Assembly (NCBI GenBank): GCA_903813345.2
Contig: CAIIXF020000003.1
Span: 9,876,218-9,940,217, forward strand
From: Owenia fusiformis
Taxonomy: Eukaryota > Annelida > Polychaeta > Sabellida > Oweniidae
Reading direction: 5' to 3'
Length of the DNA stretch: 64,000 nt
In this document: piece after piece, positions 11,360-24,031 of the stretch
Numbering within the stretch: position 1 is the first letter of the stretch
How the letters are laid out: every line of letters starts with the position of its first letter
Made by a program: the position numbers and the translations under genes
Notes under the pieces: model-generated
The model's database searches: none
The model's input: the letters and a program-made list of their open reading frames with translations, nothing else
Told to the model about the DNA's origin: nothing

Positions 11360-14300
11360 TTATGATAAGCACAGCAGAAAGAGACAATATAGCAAAGTTG
11401 CTCCACGACCGGCTCCTCCAATGATACAACCATCACTGGTTGGCATGGTAATATTGTTCAATTTGTTATTAAGCTTCTCCACATATTCATTCCAGAATTT
11501 CACCTTCCTATACCTATGGTACCTAGCTTCATATGATTCATTGGCGATGGTTAGATATTTCTCCTCTGTATGGGAAAACTCTGGCCACGATACTGTCATT
11601 TTAGGAACCTTTTCTGGGATGTTCGGATTTCTGAAACAACAATTATTGCACATCTACATTCGCTTTTGAAACAGTTAGAAACATGAAACATTGTTGGAAC
11701 TGAACTCAAATCATAAAAACAGCGTCTTTTATTGTCATTGCAGAGTCGGGTGGGCGAGTTCTTGCCGTTTGATATTACTAGCTTTAATACTAATTCTTTG
11801 TAAAGCCTAAACATACCCTGTTTTCATGAAGTTGGCCCATTGTGTCATCATCATTCTACTAATCTCTTTGTCCTGCTTGGTCCATACCTGTTTTACCCAG
11901 CGTATAGTGTTGCAGCCCCATGGACATGTTTCATTTGTAAAGAATGGTATACCGAATATATAGTCAAGTTCTGCTCCGTGTATTACACCTGCAATTTAAC
12001 ATCTATGAAGCCTCTACGGACACGGTGACTATCAAAGCCCCGTATATCGCGAGCACGTTCCCGCTGACAACGGGAGCAATAGTCTCATGTTAGAAGCGGG
12101 GCCTTGAGAGAAATGACAGAGTTTAGTTATAGTTGAAGATCGTCGATGCCCTGCCGTTGAAATTGCTATTGTAATATGAAATAAAGTTGTACTGAATTTC
12201 ACTTACTAACTTTTCATAAAAAAATTATATTTCAATCTTATCATATCTCTCAAGGTCCCGCTTCTAACATGAGCTAGCTAATTGTTTGCGATGTCAGTGG
12301 GGTCTGGATAGTCTCCGTGATGAAACGATTGACTTTTATGCAATTTAACTAGTGGGTAGAATTATTGAAGGCTTAAACATGTATTGTACTCCTTTGTGGA
12401 TATGTCGAGTAATTGAAGAGCCATATCAATTACACAAATCATCCAAAAAGCGATTTTCCATGATCTAGATTAATAAATTTATAGATCCTTGTTCGTTTTT
12501 GCCGCCTTACCTTTCTCTACTGGCTCGGGGCTGTTGATAGATCTATGTATAAAGTTGTAGAAATATGTATTGCTGACTTGTGCTGAGTGGCCAGTCGCAT
12601 GATATATCGCAGGAGCAGTGTACGAATGATCTGTTTGGAACTAAAATTGAAATGTATAATGTGCAATAACGTTTTACTACAATTGTACCCGTCCATTAAC
12701 CTAACTAAAAAGTTTTGTCCATAATGAACTAGTTTCCTCGTAGCAGGTTGATATTCTTCCCTACCTGATATAAAAACCTAAAATCAGCTTCCCTCCAAAG
12801 TTCTGGTAAACCACACCTCCCCTATCGAACCACATGTTCATCCTGTTTACCCTTTACGATTTCTTAAAATATCATCACAATCAATCGTTTTCCGACCTAT
12901 TTATTGTCATTAGGGATGACATTTTAAAGCAGGCCTTAGTATACTATCCATTTAAAGCTCAGAGTCACTAGTATTTGTTGAGTCAATAAATAATCAAAAT
13001 ATCTATTGTGCCATTTATTGTCTGAGTAACATGTCAAGATAAAAGACACGGTCAGTTTCCCATAAATTATTGTAATCGTTGGCTAACACAGTGAGCTTAT
13101 GGGATATACCAGGCGTCCGTCCATCCGTTGGTCCGTCCGTCCGTCAACATTGGCCGCACAAATTAAAACTGCTATTCGGAATGAGTCATATCCACATTCA
13201 TTTTATGCATATCCATAATGCCTATTTGCCCTATCATCGCCATTTCCCAAGTTCGTCCGGTTTCCGAGAAATTGTCAAAAAGTCAAATTTTCTGTAAATA
13301 CTAGACACTCTGTTGAAGTAGAACTTTCAAATAACTTGTAGTAGTTGCTGTATATGCAACTTATGTTCTCTGAAGATTTCAAAGCTCTTGAAATTACAGT
13401 TTTTGGTGTTAACTCTATAAAATTTGACAAAAAGTAGGACTTTGTCATTTTCAGGGAACTTTCTAACGTATAAAGTCAATCATCATTGGCTGTGCAAAAC
13501 ACTGTGTGAGCAAAGGACCGTGGGTCCTTTATTTTTAATATTTACCTCGACATATATATTCCGGTTTCTATCTACATTTCCATAAGGATCAGGATTGTAT
13601 TCCTGGGCAAATGCATCAAACATGAAACCTTGCTTTTCATCCCATCTATTACTGTAACCGTTGAACAGTGACAGCAGGAAGTCTCTCGAATAACCTTCTG
13701 CTGGTGCTACTACGTAATCTACGAGAGAACAAAAGTGAATAGTAGTGACTGTGTAAATTGTTGATCATCTAAGCTGGGTAGCCAAATCAAGAAATTAATT
13801 GTTGTCGCGCTAATTTGGCATTATTCATCTTAAAACGTTCTTTATTTCTGCAATTTTATCAATTTTAACACTTAGTATATACCTAACTCGTAAGAAGCAT
13901 CGTCCTTGTTCACGCCAGTCAGCATTGGAACATTCAAGAACTCCCCTCTCGTAATAAGATCCTCTGGGTCTTCAAGAATATAGTAGCCATCGATGACGGG
14001 CCCCCATAATGGTCCGAACAGAGGGTACTAAAATGAAGTGGCTTCCTCGGTGTAGATCACATTACATGATCATGAAATCATCATATTGAAATACATCCAT
14101 GTTGTTCTTGCAATTTAAATAACACTTAGTCATTTTGTGCATAATTATTTTGTAAAAAGTTTAACTTAATTCTATTTGTACGTGAGCTTTCGCTTTTATA
14201 AAAATGAACTCGTTTGGAGTAAACACAATGACAGATATAACTTATTTTAAAATACAGATACCCTTTACCGTAACATCATTATTGCCTCGTTCAACAAGCT

Positions 14301-16982
14301 CAGAGGCTGATTTTCCACGCATACAACTAATCAATTCTTTTGAGGAGGTCTGATTACATCCAACAAGTCGACCAAGCTCAAAAGCATATGAACGAGCAGT
14401 TTGTCGATCTCTTTTAATCGCCCAGTAACTGTTAGCCTGTCCACTTTGAGCAATAACAGCGTGGAAAAGTCCTAGAAAACAATGTAACATATACAGAAGG
14501 ACGGCACAACAGGGATCACAACTGTTTTTCAATTATTAAATTAAAGCATGCTTTTAATTATTTTGTGTCATTAACTGTACCTCTCGTTAATGGAGAAAAT
14601 AGATGCATTGTTGCAGACACTGCTCCTGAACTTTCTCCCCCGATAGTTATATTGTCCGGGTTCCCTCTAAAATTTATTATGTTTTCTTGGACCCACTCCA
14701 GTGCTCTGACTTGGTCCAACTGTCCGTAATTTCCTTTTGCCTCGACATCATCTGTTGCTAAGTAACCTGAATAAATAAAGGAAACGGAAAATGTACATGA
14801 GGATCCAAATGATGTTGAACGTCTATGTACAGGACAACTGATTACCCAAGATAAAGATCCTACAGCCTAGAGTTATGACAGTATATTTATGCTTAACGGG
14901 ATTGGCCACGCACAAGAAGAATTCATAGTTACCCAAGACGCCGACCCTATAGCTTATAGTGACGACTACTACATCTTTCTCAACTGCCAGCACTCGGCCA
15001 TCATATTCCTCGGCAGCTCCAGTAGAAAAGTATCCGCCATAGATCCATACAAACACTGGGTATCTGACTAAAGGGTCACCACCCTGAATAAACCATTTTT
15101 GCACGTATTCATAAATACATCCGGATATTACTTACGCTGTAGCAAGAATATTCCCGTTTTAATTTGAACATTAATTTTAAAGTAATATTAGAAGTTACAC
15201 TCCAGTTTGACAATCGGAAGTTTTAATTCAGACGAGACGGGAGTTTTCCTTCGGACAAAAACGTTCAAATGCTACTTCAAATGCGACCTACTTTCAATTG
15301 ATAAGACAGACAACTTTAACGCATGAAAAGTAGTAGCAAACTATTCAGTAGTGGACTTTTCCCGATTAACGAATATTTGACTGGGAATTTAAGTTGTTTA
15401 TTTGTCTACCTACCTTGGGCGAGTAGATATTAAGATATAAACAGTCTTCGTTAGTATTACTCCAATCGGAGCCAAAGCTCCAGCTAAAATTGAAGTACAT
15501 AAAATGTGGATATGTTGTACATGGTGCACATAAGTCTCTTTACAATTACAATGCATCAGTATATCATTAGTATTACTCCAATCACAGTCAAACCTCCAGC
15601 TAAAATAGAAGTACACAAAATATGGAATATGATGCACATGGTGCACGAACATCTCTTTACAATTACAATACATACGTCTGACTGAATTGAAGAGGCTTTT
15701 TGGCACTCTGTAGATTGGGAGCAGTGGACGGTAACCAGCGCACAAATTGAATTGTACTCATTATGTATATCGTGATAGAACTTGTTTTATCATAAAAAAT
15801 TAAACGTTTTTCTCGTACATTCCCAGAGTGAAATTACGATTTCTTCAACATATGATGTCAAATCGTGACTGATTTTTTGTGGACAATTTAATAGGAATAA
15901 TTACACCAAAAGTAGTGCGAAAATGGCCTTTTTACGTGTTGGAATAACGTTTGGATGACATTTAAAGACAAAGTTCCTCTTTCAAGTATATTATCTCATG
16001 GAAATGGGCATAGAGTGCAAAGATCTTTGTTCCGTGGTAAAGAAAAGCTTTTAAACATCTGAAGAGCAGATTTATCTCCGTAATTTTACTTTTAGCATGG
16101 CGACCTTGACCTTGAAAAATATAGCCATTTGGACGATAATAGGTGATTCAAAAGTGAAAATGAGTACTTTTTCGTAGTTTTACTTTGACCAAGTCTATAA
16201 AAAATCGAAGTGGTAAACCTACCCCCAATTGTTGACATTTTTATTGTCTAGAAGTGTCCTACATGATATCAAAGCTTAAGAAAATTTGTATGTCTAGAAA
16301 TATTTTATAAATTCGTGCCATTATGGTGGGTTTGGGTGCTTTTTTGCTCTCATTTTTACCCCATTTCTACGGTTGGCATGGCAACTATAAGGCTTTGGAA
16401 CCATGCCAACTTGATTTTTGAAGGACATCCACCTAATAGTAGTTGGGCCAAGTTTGATGGAAAATGGGCCTGGTTTGATATGCTGGCACTGAGGTTGATT
16501 GTGGCAAGTAGTAAACGGCAAAACAATGGGGTAGTCATACCAATACTATTTCCAAAACATTTTTGTGTCAACTATACTGAAGATAATGTGAGCAGTAAAT
16601 GTGATATAATGAAGCGATTTTACAAACTATACATGACTTCTAGGATAAATCGTTATTGTGAAATGTATATATCTTACCTTCTTACACTATAAAGAGACTG
16701 CGGACAAGCAGGTTTGAAAGAAAGTGTATCCAATATCCCTGGTCCCCATGGTTTTGGTGGCTGTGGGTTAGACCAGCGAAGGTTACCTATTGGAGGTGCA
16801 GCATATGGAATACCAGTGTAGACCTCCAACGTTTTATTTGCATAAGTAGTAGATATACTATGTCCCCTCATTCTACCGTATCGTGTGTTAGAAACTACCT
16901 GTTTCCCTAAGGCACTGTTTATTCCTTCTACCAACGCCAAAAGGACGATAAAATGGACGATCAACGATATATTCATATTCAT
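11360..16982 (-). CDS. Carboxylesterase/cholinesterase-like protein, possibly GPI-anchored
   Basis: Alpha/beta-hydrolase of the carboxylesterase type B family, 601 residues. Exons on the minus strand in order: 16982-16678, 15483-15414, 15083-14933, 14766-14581, 14471-14269, 14027-13883, 13718-13546, 12640-12511, 11988-11817, 11630-11360; all phases close. Signal peptide about 1-24; family motifs GIPYAAPPIG, NEDCLYLNIY and SYRVGVLG; nucleophile Ser221 in GGESSGA; His458 in GVIHGAEL. The catalytic acid position (GVNKDD) has Asp348 where cholinesterases have Glu, and the oxyanion loop reads GGYF instead of GGGF. A Trp precedes EDC, roughly where cholinesterases have the choline-binding Trp. The C-terminus ends in a hydrophobic stretch after small residues, like a GPI-attachment signal. 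The substrate is unknown; reduced or altered activity is possible. Confidence 0.9.
12084..12273. repeat. MITE-like inverted repeat in esterase intron
   Basis: Ends 12084-12113 and 12245-12273 are near-perfect inverted repeats (ctcatgttagaagcggg at the left end). It is about 190 bases long with no ORF, within the intron between esterase exons 8 and 9. Confidence 0.65.
13078..13536. repeat. Dispersed GTCCGTCC-type repeat, related to 27.2 kb element
   Basis: Begins with cacagtgagc near 13088, followed by a GTCCGTCC-rich tract, and ends near cactgtgtgagc and a 'ggaccgtgggtcc' hairpin. The same layout (tgagc ends, GTCCGTC tract, cacggtac-like end) occurs at 27185-27975. It lies in an intron of the esterase. 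The short ORF crossing it is not a gene. Confidence 0.5.
15451..15673. repeat. Tandem duplication of the esterase exon 2 5' part
   Basis: Two direct copies at a 116-base offset: 15451-15564 (containing the real start of exon 2 and its splice acceptor) and 15567-15673. The second copy keeps an AG acceptor and the first residues WxFxxDWSNTN but runs out before EDCLYLN. It is a partial, probably unused exon copy in intron 1. Confidence 0.7.
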
Positions 16983-18482
16983 TTTATAATAATCTCATAC
17001 GATGTCTTCAGTATCACTCTCAGCTGCTTGTTGGATGCCAAACTCATATCATAATTTTATTCCAATATACTTACCACTATACATTAATATCTACATAAAA
17101 AATACTTAACTTCTCAATCAAAAATAAAGTATATCAGATTTAAAGGTTTATTAACGGGTTATGTAGAGATAGTCACAGTTGTTTACCTTATATGAATCCA
17201 ACTATATTACATAACGTGTCAATGGTTGGTTTGTAAATATCTGATGAAAGCTGGCAGTGTTAAAACGACATATCTAATTATTTTGGCATGTTTACTTACT
17301 TTAAAAAAGTTTGATAGCTATAGTTGGGTTCGAATAAATTGTTTATATAGACAATTATACCTTAAGGTACATTAAGGTACTACATTAAAGCGTTTTACAA
17401 ATGCATCTAACTCTAGTATCTTGTCATTGGGAATTAAATTGCTGAAACACTTTTTAGCTGGAAACCCCTTTAAAATGATACAAAAGGGTATTTGACAATT
17501 CTGTAACATAAAAACAAATTGGTGATTTCATGTCCCATTTTCCCTGTTTGTGCGCTAAATTAAAGTCCAGATATTTGCAATATTATTTATATGTAACATC
17601 GGGCTAATGTCTTGGGTGGCGGATAAAGATTAATCACAATAGGAATGTAAAATATAATAAAATCTATTCAAACTTTCTTGTAAACATCACTCTACCCTCC
17701 CTTGGTCGCGCATGTGCGAGACTTCTGCACTGGCTTCAACAGAGGCTTCCAAAAGAAGTGAGTAGCTCCCATAATTCTTTCATATTCTATCATATTCGAG
17801 GATTCCCCGTTTGAGATTTCAAATCAAATTGCAGGGTGTGAACATTCATGAGCATGTGCTTTCTCAGTGCCGCGCATGCGCAAATTAAGTTTAGAATCGT
17901 TGAAATGGCGTTTATTTCAGTCTTCGCGATGATTTCATTTTTAAAGCAGACATTTTAAATCACGTGATATGACGTGTGTGGTTGAAACAACTGACCATGA
18001 AATACGATTTTGTAAATGAAAGCGAAACCCAGGCTTCCAGAAACGAGATATTCGATCTTATGTCGAGCCAATTATTGCATGACTGAGGCTATTCTCATCA
18101 ATATTGCGAAGGGTATAATATCAATTACAATTGAGTGCGGAATCATCGAGTTGACACGCTATTGAGAGCATGGAAGTTATATATCAGCAAACATTGCCAG
18201 TGTCTGGAGAATACATTTTTTAACCCGAATGTAATGTTGTAAGGCCAAAAATATAATTATTAGGCATTTTTAGTTATCGATATACGGTCTCACAAATGCC
18301 ATTTCAATCAATTCCTTATTTATTTTATTATTGGAATGCGCGCGAATGTGAAACTATTGTATTTTTATTGGTTCAGCCAGTGTGTAGTAGTAATTGCAAA
18401 AATAACGTTTCATGTTAGCGTCGGAATAACTTTGCACACGGTACGTCAAAACTGTCATGGTCAGGTGTCTAAAAAGCTTCCT
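16983..18482. other. Intergenic upstream of esterase
   Basis: Region 5' of the minus-strand esterase; should hold its promoter. No gene or clear TATA element is seen. Confidence 0.4.
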
Positions 18483-19205
18483 GGTCATCTCAACCCCAAG
18501 TCATCTCAACCCAGTCCAACTCAACCCCAAGTCAACTCAACCCAAGTCAAGTCGACCCCTGTAAAACTCAACCCCAAGTCAACTCAACCCTGTAAAACTC
18601 AACCCCAGTAAAACTCAACCCCTATATTTCTATATATTGATGAACTTATACGAAAGTTTATTTCATTAAAATAATTCTGCCGATCGTGGCATAAGCGAGC
18701 CAAAAAAATATATGTTTTGACAAAAAATGATGCAACTTCCTTCAAAATTGGGGGAGGGTGTGTGCGCACCCCTCCTGGCTACGTCTATATGCTTTCCGTC
18801 TATTAATTAGTAAATGTTAATGTTTTTGTTAAAGCATGTTCATATAAATAAAAAGTTATATGACATTTGTTGATTATTTCTAATTTATCTAAAATTTGAT
18901 TTCAAAAGATGTCTTAAATTAATTAATAGTTAATTAATCGTTTTCTTTTGGAATACTTTTACAACTTTCTATTCAAAGGATCATGCAAAATGCTAGATTT
19001 TCAGAAATCAATGACTTAAATTATTCATCATAAAAAAATTAAATTAGACATTGCACAAATGAATAGGGTTGAGTTTTACTGGGGTTGAGTTTTACAGGGT
19101 TGAGTTGACTTGGGGTTGAGTTTTACTGGGGTTGACTTGACTTGGGGTTGACTTGACTTGGGGTTGAGTTGGACTGGGTTGAGATGACTTGGGGTTGAGA
19201 TGACC
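18483..19205. mobile_element. Foldback-type element with sub-repeated arms
   Basis: Left arm 18483-18626 and right arm 19063-19205 are inverted copies made of short tandem sub-repeats built on ctcaaccccaagtca. About 436 AT-rich bases separate them and there is no ORF. Long arms made of short direct repeats around a small loop are the layout of Foldback elements. Target duplications are not clear: tctaaaaagc at about 18468 and tctaaagc at about 19213 are only a weak match. Confidence 0.75.
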
Positions 19206-19340
19206 TGTCACCTCTAAAGCAGTGCGCAAAAATAACAAGATTTCAGAAGTTGACAGTCAATTGTGTTTTGTGGGGAAATATCACAAGCTTTGTAGTCAGA
19301 ATAACAAAACGGATGTTATTTATGCTAAATACAAGAAAAT

Positions 19341-19810
19341 GCCTCACTTAGGGGTACCGCGAGCGCTCGAGCGCTCGAGCAATTCACCTCCGATACGAGC
19401 TGTATCGAAACATAAAATGAATATCGGTCGTATCGTTTTTTGACCGGAAGTCCCTTCTTACTTACCCAAAGGGAGGGAAAAACTCAGCGCTTAGAGATGA
19501 CAGACAGTCATAGTTATGTATCTTGCTTGCCGCCTTCGTTTGCCCCGATAGTTCCCGAATACCACACGTCGTTTAGATGTTTTAATCGATGTTAGCATAT
19601 TTTACAACTTTCTTTGTCGTGATGTGAAATAAACGTAATCTGGCTAAAATACTTCCGGCTTTACAAGTTTGAAAAATTAGAATAAATTTAAGTTTTACTT
19701 CAATTTACGCTGTATCATTGTATCGTATCGTTCGTATCGTATTGCGAGGTCAGTATCGTAGATACGTATCGATATTAAATTTATCGTATCGTGGTACCCC
19801 TAGCCTCACT
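19341..19810. mobile_element. hAT-type MITE with 8-bp target duplication
   Basis: Element 19349-19802 starts TAGGGGTACC and ends GGTACCCCTA. The 8-base direct repeat GCCTCACT flanks it at 19341-19348 and 19803-19810. Eight-base duplications with TAGGGGT-like ends fit hAT. The inside holds CGAGCGCTCGAG palindromes and many GTATCG words but no transposase. Confidence 0.85.
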
Positions 19811-20179
19811 ACATCATACCACACTATGACACATTACATCACATAACAATAGATGAAAACAATTACTGTCATTGAGTGTAACCCCGCACCTTTTCATTTT
19901 AAAAGACAAAGCTGCACCACATAACTTATTTTTCACAGTTTAGTTGAGTGAATATTATAAGAAATGTGCTTTTAGGCAATTGCCTCGCCTCTTTCGTTGT
20001 TGCTTACGGCCATTAATTAAACGGGAATGACATTCCCGAAGAAAGATCTGCCGTTATTAATAACACAACATTTTAAAACAACACAAGAAGCTATTTCATT
20101 GCAACGTTTACTTATTTATTTCAGTCAATATGGGATACAATTCTTATTTCATGCTCCTGAACTGACTAATTGCTGGATG

Positions 20180-23100
20180 TTAAGCACATGGCTTCGTGTT
20201 GCAGACTCGATCTTCAACAAACAACATTTCGCCATCTGTGGTTTTGAAGTTATAACCAGGGCACTCACCATTCTCAACAGGCATAGGATTTGTGCACGCT
20301 TTCACCCTGGACTTGATTCCGGTATCGCATGATACTGAACATGGCGAGAAACCACTGAACTCGCCCCACCCTCCAGGGGAAGAAATGATATCAGTGATCC
20401 AATTTAAGTAGTTAGATACCTTGGTAAATATTTCAGGACCATTCCCACAAGACGATGGCCCCCAGCTTTCCCATACTGATACCAGTGTAAATAATCACGG
20501 TACATAAAAGGCCCCCCAAAATCACCTGGGCATAAGCTAGTAATTATCCAACTGTCGCCGATTGCACAAAACATATTATTTGTCACTGTTTTATTCATAA
20601 ATGGAGTAATTGAACAAGTTTTCTGAAATTTATTGGGAGCTCCAAATAAAACGGCCGAATCGGTATGCCTTGAGTCCCATCCTATAACTTTTTTAAACAT
20701 TTTTTGGAACTTTTTAATTTTAACATTTTCAGCAGTTGGAAGCCTAATTGGATGCGTATGTTTATTGAACTTGATAGGTGAATCAAGGGTAATAATGGCA
20801 ATGTCATTATCCAAGGTTTTGACATTAAAATCTTCATGAATAGTGACTGTTTTAATTGCTCGAATTTGTTCAAGAGGGGCTTCACTTTTACTGAGATTGT
20901 GTTTACCAGTTTTAACTCCCATATTGTCTCTAATATCAGGCATAAGCATTTTTGAACCAGATTTTGCAAAGAAGCAATTAGCAGCTGTGAGGATATGACT
21001 TTGACTAAGAATTGTTCCACTGCAATGAGTTTTGTTATCATAAGCAATATGGGCTATCCAACCATATCTAAATTTAGGCTTCACTTCGTTCCCAGGTAAC
21101 ATTGATCCGCTGTATGTCAAAGGAACCCCGGGTTCAGGACATTGAGCAGGAGGGTGGGGTAAACAAAACGTGACGTTCAGTTCAGCATTACGTTGTGATA
21201 CTAAGTCGTTCTTTGCATTTCGACATTTCCTTATCTGGGCCCTTTTACCACAAATTGCAAGGCCATATGATAGTGGGCACGGGGAGAAATCAGAAAATTC
21301 ACCTATAATAAATACAAAATAATACATAAAAATGCCTAAATCTATGATAAATTATAACGTGTTTTGACAATACATTTCCAGAAACAACTTTCGACTTCTC
21401 AAAGCTTAGATATGCCGCTTTATTCCATGATGGTGAAATTCCCTGCAATCTGATTGGTGCACGTGACTTAAATATATCCTGTCTTTACACGCACATTCCA
21501 CTAAGCGTTGGATACAGAGTGAAAAAGACGTCAGCGTTGGGATACGGTCTAGTATCCCAACGCCCCAGATTTCCATCCAGGATATGACTATAACTTAAAA
21601 AATCAATGGTGATCAGTTTACACCAACGCATGCTAATATTTGCATTTTGCTAGAAATATCTGATTTGAATACCAGGAAATGATACGGTGATCATCACAAT
21701 TAATAATTTTAGGATAAAAACACACATCTGTGAATATAAAAAGATCAATATGAAGCATGCACATTGTTTTCATAAACTAGTAAAAAAATTTGAAATCTAA
21801 TATGGCAGACGAAAGTCGAAAAAACGTTTCGCTACACTGCACTTCCAGCTGATGGAAGCTGATGGATGCTAGCGCATCGTGAAATACAATCTTCTCGGGA
21901 AGAATATTTTCTGTATTTCACTCGAATCATTGAATAACTTATAGTACCCGTCGATGACCAATTTTATATACTGGAAGCGTTGTCATTAGAAGATCTTAGA
22001 ATTCACTGTCCTTTTCTGCATATAAAGTTTGGATAGCGAAAATGAAATTGTACAACTATAGAATTGATAATGTACAACTAAATTAAACAGTGCTAAGCGT
22101 AGTTCTCACGATTTCAAACTTTGCTAAATGCTATATTGCTCGTATCTGCGTTTGTTCATGTCATCATATCCAGCTGTATGGTGTATTGACTGATAAGCAC
22201 AAAGCGCATGAACGAATTATCTCATCACTTGCAAATAATTGCATCGCATATATAATCTGATTTGATCATTGTTGAATATCAGCATTTGATATCGTGCAGA
22301 TTGTTCTTTATATCACTTCGCCTAGTCCCACCTGAATACCACACATCACATGCAATTGTCTTGGGCACAATTGCAAAGATCTACCAATTAGCTAGCCACT
22401 TATAAGTCCTTGTCATATGTTAATATGCCCTTAAATATGTGTTAGATCGAGTGTCAATGTAGTGGACACCCTGTATATTTGAGTAAAATTGCTTTTGATA
22501 TCCTGATCTAAATCACGGGCTTATTTAATAACTGGGCCTTAGTATGTGTACCAAACGAAACGACACGACCTCCGAGGCTTTGCATGCCCTCATTACAAAT
22601 AATATCATCAGCAAATCGTAGAAATATAAGATGGATCGCTTCATATTATGCGAGAACTAAAATAACTTGCCTTGTTGCCAGGCCTATGTTTCTTTATTTC
22701 ATTGGTGATGCATTTGAGTGAACGTGATAAGGCTACCATTGCAAACTGTTTCAAGGAGAATGGAGGAGGTAGAATAATTGCGAAGGCATTTTCAAACAAG
22801 GAGGTGGGTCTTGAATCAGACTAAACAAAAGACACTGCACTGAACATGCATGAAGGGATGGGATAGTTATATCATGGGCGGCGACATCATTGCAAGAAAT
22901 ACTTCGTAAATGATTTGATAATTTAACAATTAAAGAATTTGTGACAAGTCGTCAATATACAAATAACCTTATTCCAATTATAAAGAGCAATATCGTGACA
23001 TTTTAGAGCAAGGGCCGAAGGCCAAAGGTCCACGAAACGGTATGTTCATTTCTTGTCGCGGATTACTGGACAACGACACTTTTACTTTTTGGAGCAGCTT

Positions 23101-23744
23101 ATAGGGATTAACTCCAACTCTTATTCTAATTCCATACGATTCATCTCCCACCCGATCCTTTCACCTGAAACAGGTTTCAATAGTGACCTTATCGCTTTCA
23201 CTGAAAGGCTTCATTAATCCTTCTAGACTGAAATTATGAACAGGAAGGATATGACAGATGCAAATAACATACCACATGTGTTTGCGCAAGCTGAGTCATC
23301 GCATTGTGAGAAGTTTTGGGAAACACACGTACAAACTGAACAACCATCAGGATCCTTCCACTTTCCTTCATATTTTCTATGAATATTTCCTGAGCTGTCG
23401 TAGCATGGGAAATCTTTACAGCACATGCTGTACCGACGGCGAGGCTCACCAACACATACATATCCATTCTCGCATGACTTCGATCCCAAGCCCTTGCATC
23501 TATACGGAACACCGGTCGTTTTATTAACTTCAGGCTGGCAATCTCTTGGAAAGTCCTTGTGTTTACAACAGTTCCCTGTCTTTTTATTGCAATTATAGGT
23601 GTTCGGGCAGATACTGCGGTTAGTGCGAGAACATGTCATGCCAGGATACTTATCACATTTTCTCGATTTCGGTTTCCCTTCTATTGATGGAGCAAGTATC
23701 AAAGTGAACAAAAAGTAAAATACCGCCATCCAAGCAACCCTCAT
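20180..23744 (-). pseudogene. Cys-rich/TSP1/trypsin-like/TSP1 secreted protein, protease inactive and frameshifted
   Basis: Two exons: 23744-23273 and 21302-20180, joined at phase 1. Exon 1 encodes a signal peptide (about 1-23), two Cys-rich modules each ending in a CCK, and a von Willebrand C-like segment (GKWKDPDGCSVCTCV). Exon 2 encodes a TSP1-like repeat (FSDFSPC...RAQIRKC), an S1A chymotrypsin-fold domain and a second TSP1 repeat (GEFSGFSPCSVSC...CNTKPC) to the TAA at 20182-20180. The triad is lost: TAANC has Asn266 for His (codon 20979-20977), GDFGGP has Phe419 for Ser (codon 20520-20518); Asp324 in DNDIAI remains. There is no IVGG-like activation site. A frameshift at about 20460-20475 splits the S1 domain before WGPSSCG. 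It is a pseudogene, or a serine protease homologue with an assembly error at the shift. Confidence 0.8.
21535..21562. other. Short perfect hairpin
   Basis: Inverted 11-base stem cgttgggatac around a six-base loop, in the intron of the TSP1/protease gene. Nothing shows a function. Confidence 0.6.
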
Positions 23745-23888
23745 CCTCGTAGCAATTTTAATATAGGGAAAGTCAACATATATTAATTATATTAACATAA
23801 ATGCATTGATGTATCAAGATAATGCCTTATGTTAAAAGCGTGGGTAGCGTCATTAATTCATATACTCCCCTTCATAAGTTTGGCAAAC

Positions 23889-24031
23889 TTTTCACTTTTC
23901 TTCCGTCACTTAATTTTAGTTCGAAAATTTACGACTTTAAAATTTTAGTTCAAAGAAATACGACATTGATGATTTAAAGTCGTATATCTTCGAACTAAAA
24001 TGAAGTGACGGAAGAAAAATTAAAGTGAAAG
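23889..24031. repeat. Hairpin MITE
   Basis: Outer arms around ttcttccgtcact (left) and agtgacggaagaa (right), with inner pairs ttttagttcga and tcgaactaaaa, give a hairpin of about 143 bases. There is no coding potential. It lies just upstream of the Cys-rich/TSP1/protease gene start. Confidence 0.65.

Noticed and set aside
14262-14268. Alternative donor for esterase exon 5, seven bases downstream
   Set aside because: It would put the next exon out of frame. The donor after 14269 keeps phase 0 and the family alignment.
18336-18611. Open frame rich in Ser/Thr/Gln/Pro
   Set aside because: Its repetitive end is the translated foldback arm; the front part has no recognisable domain.
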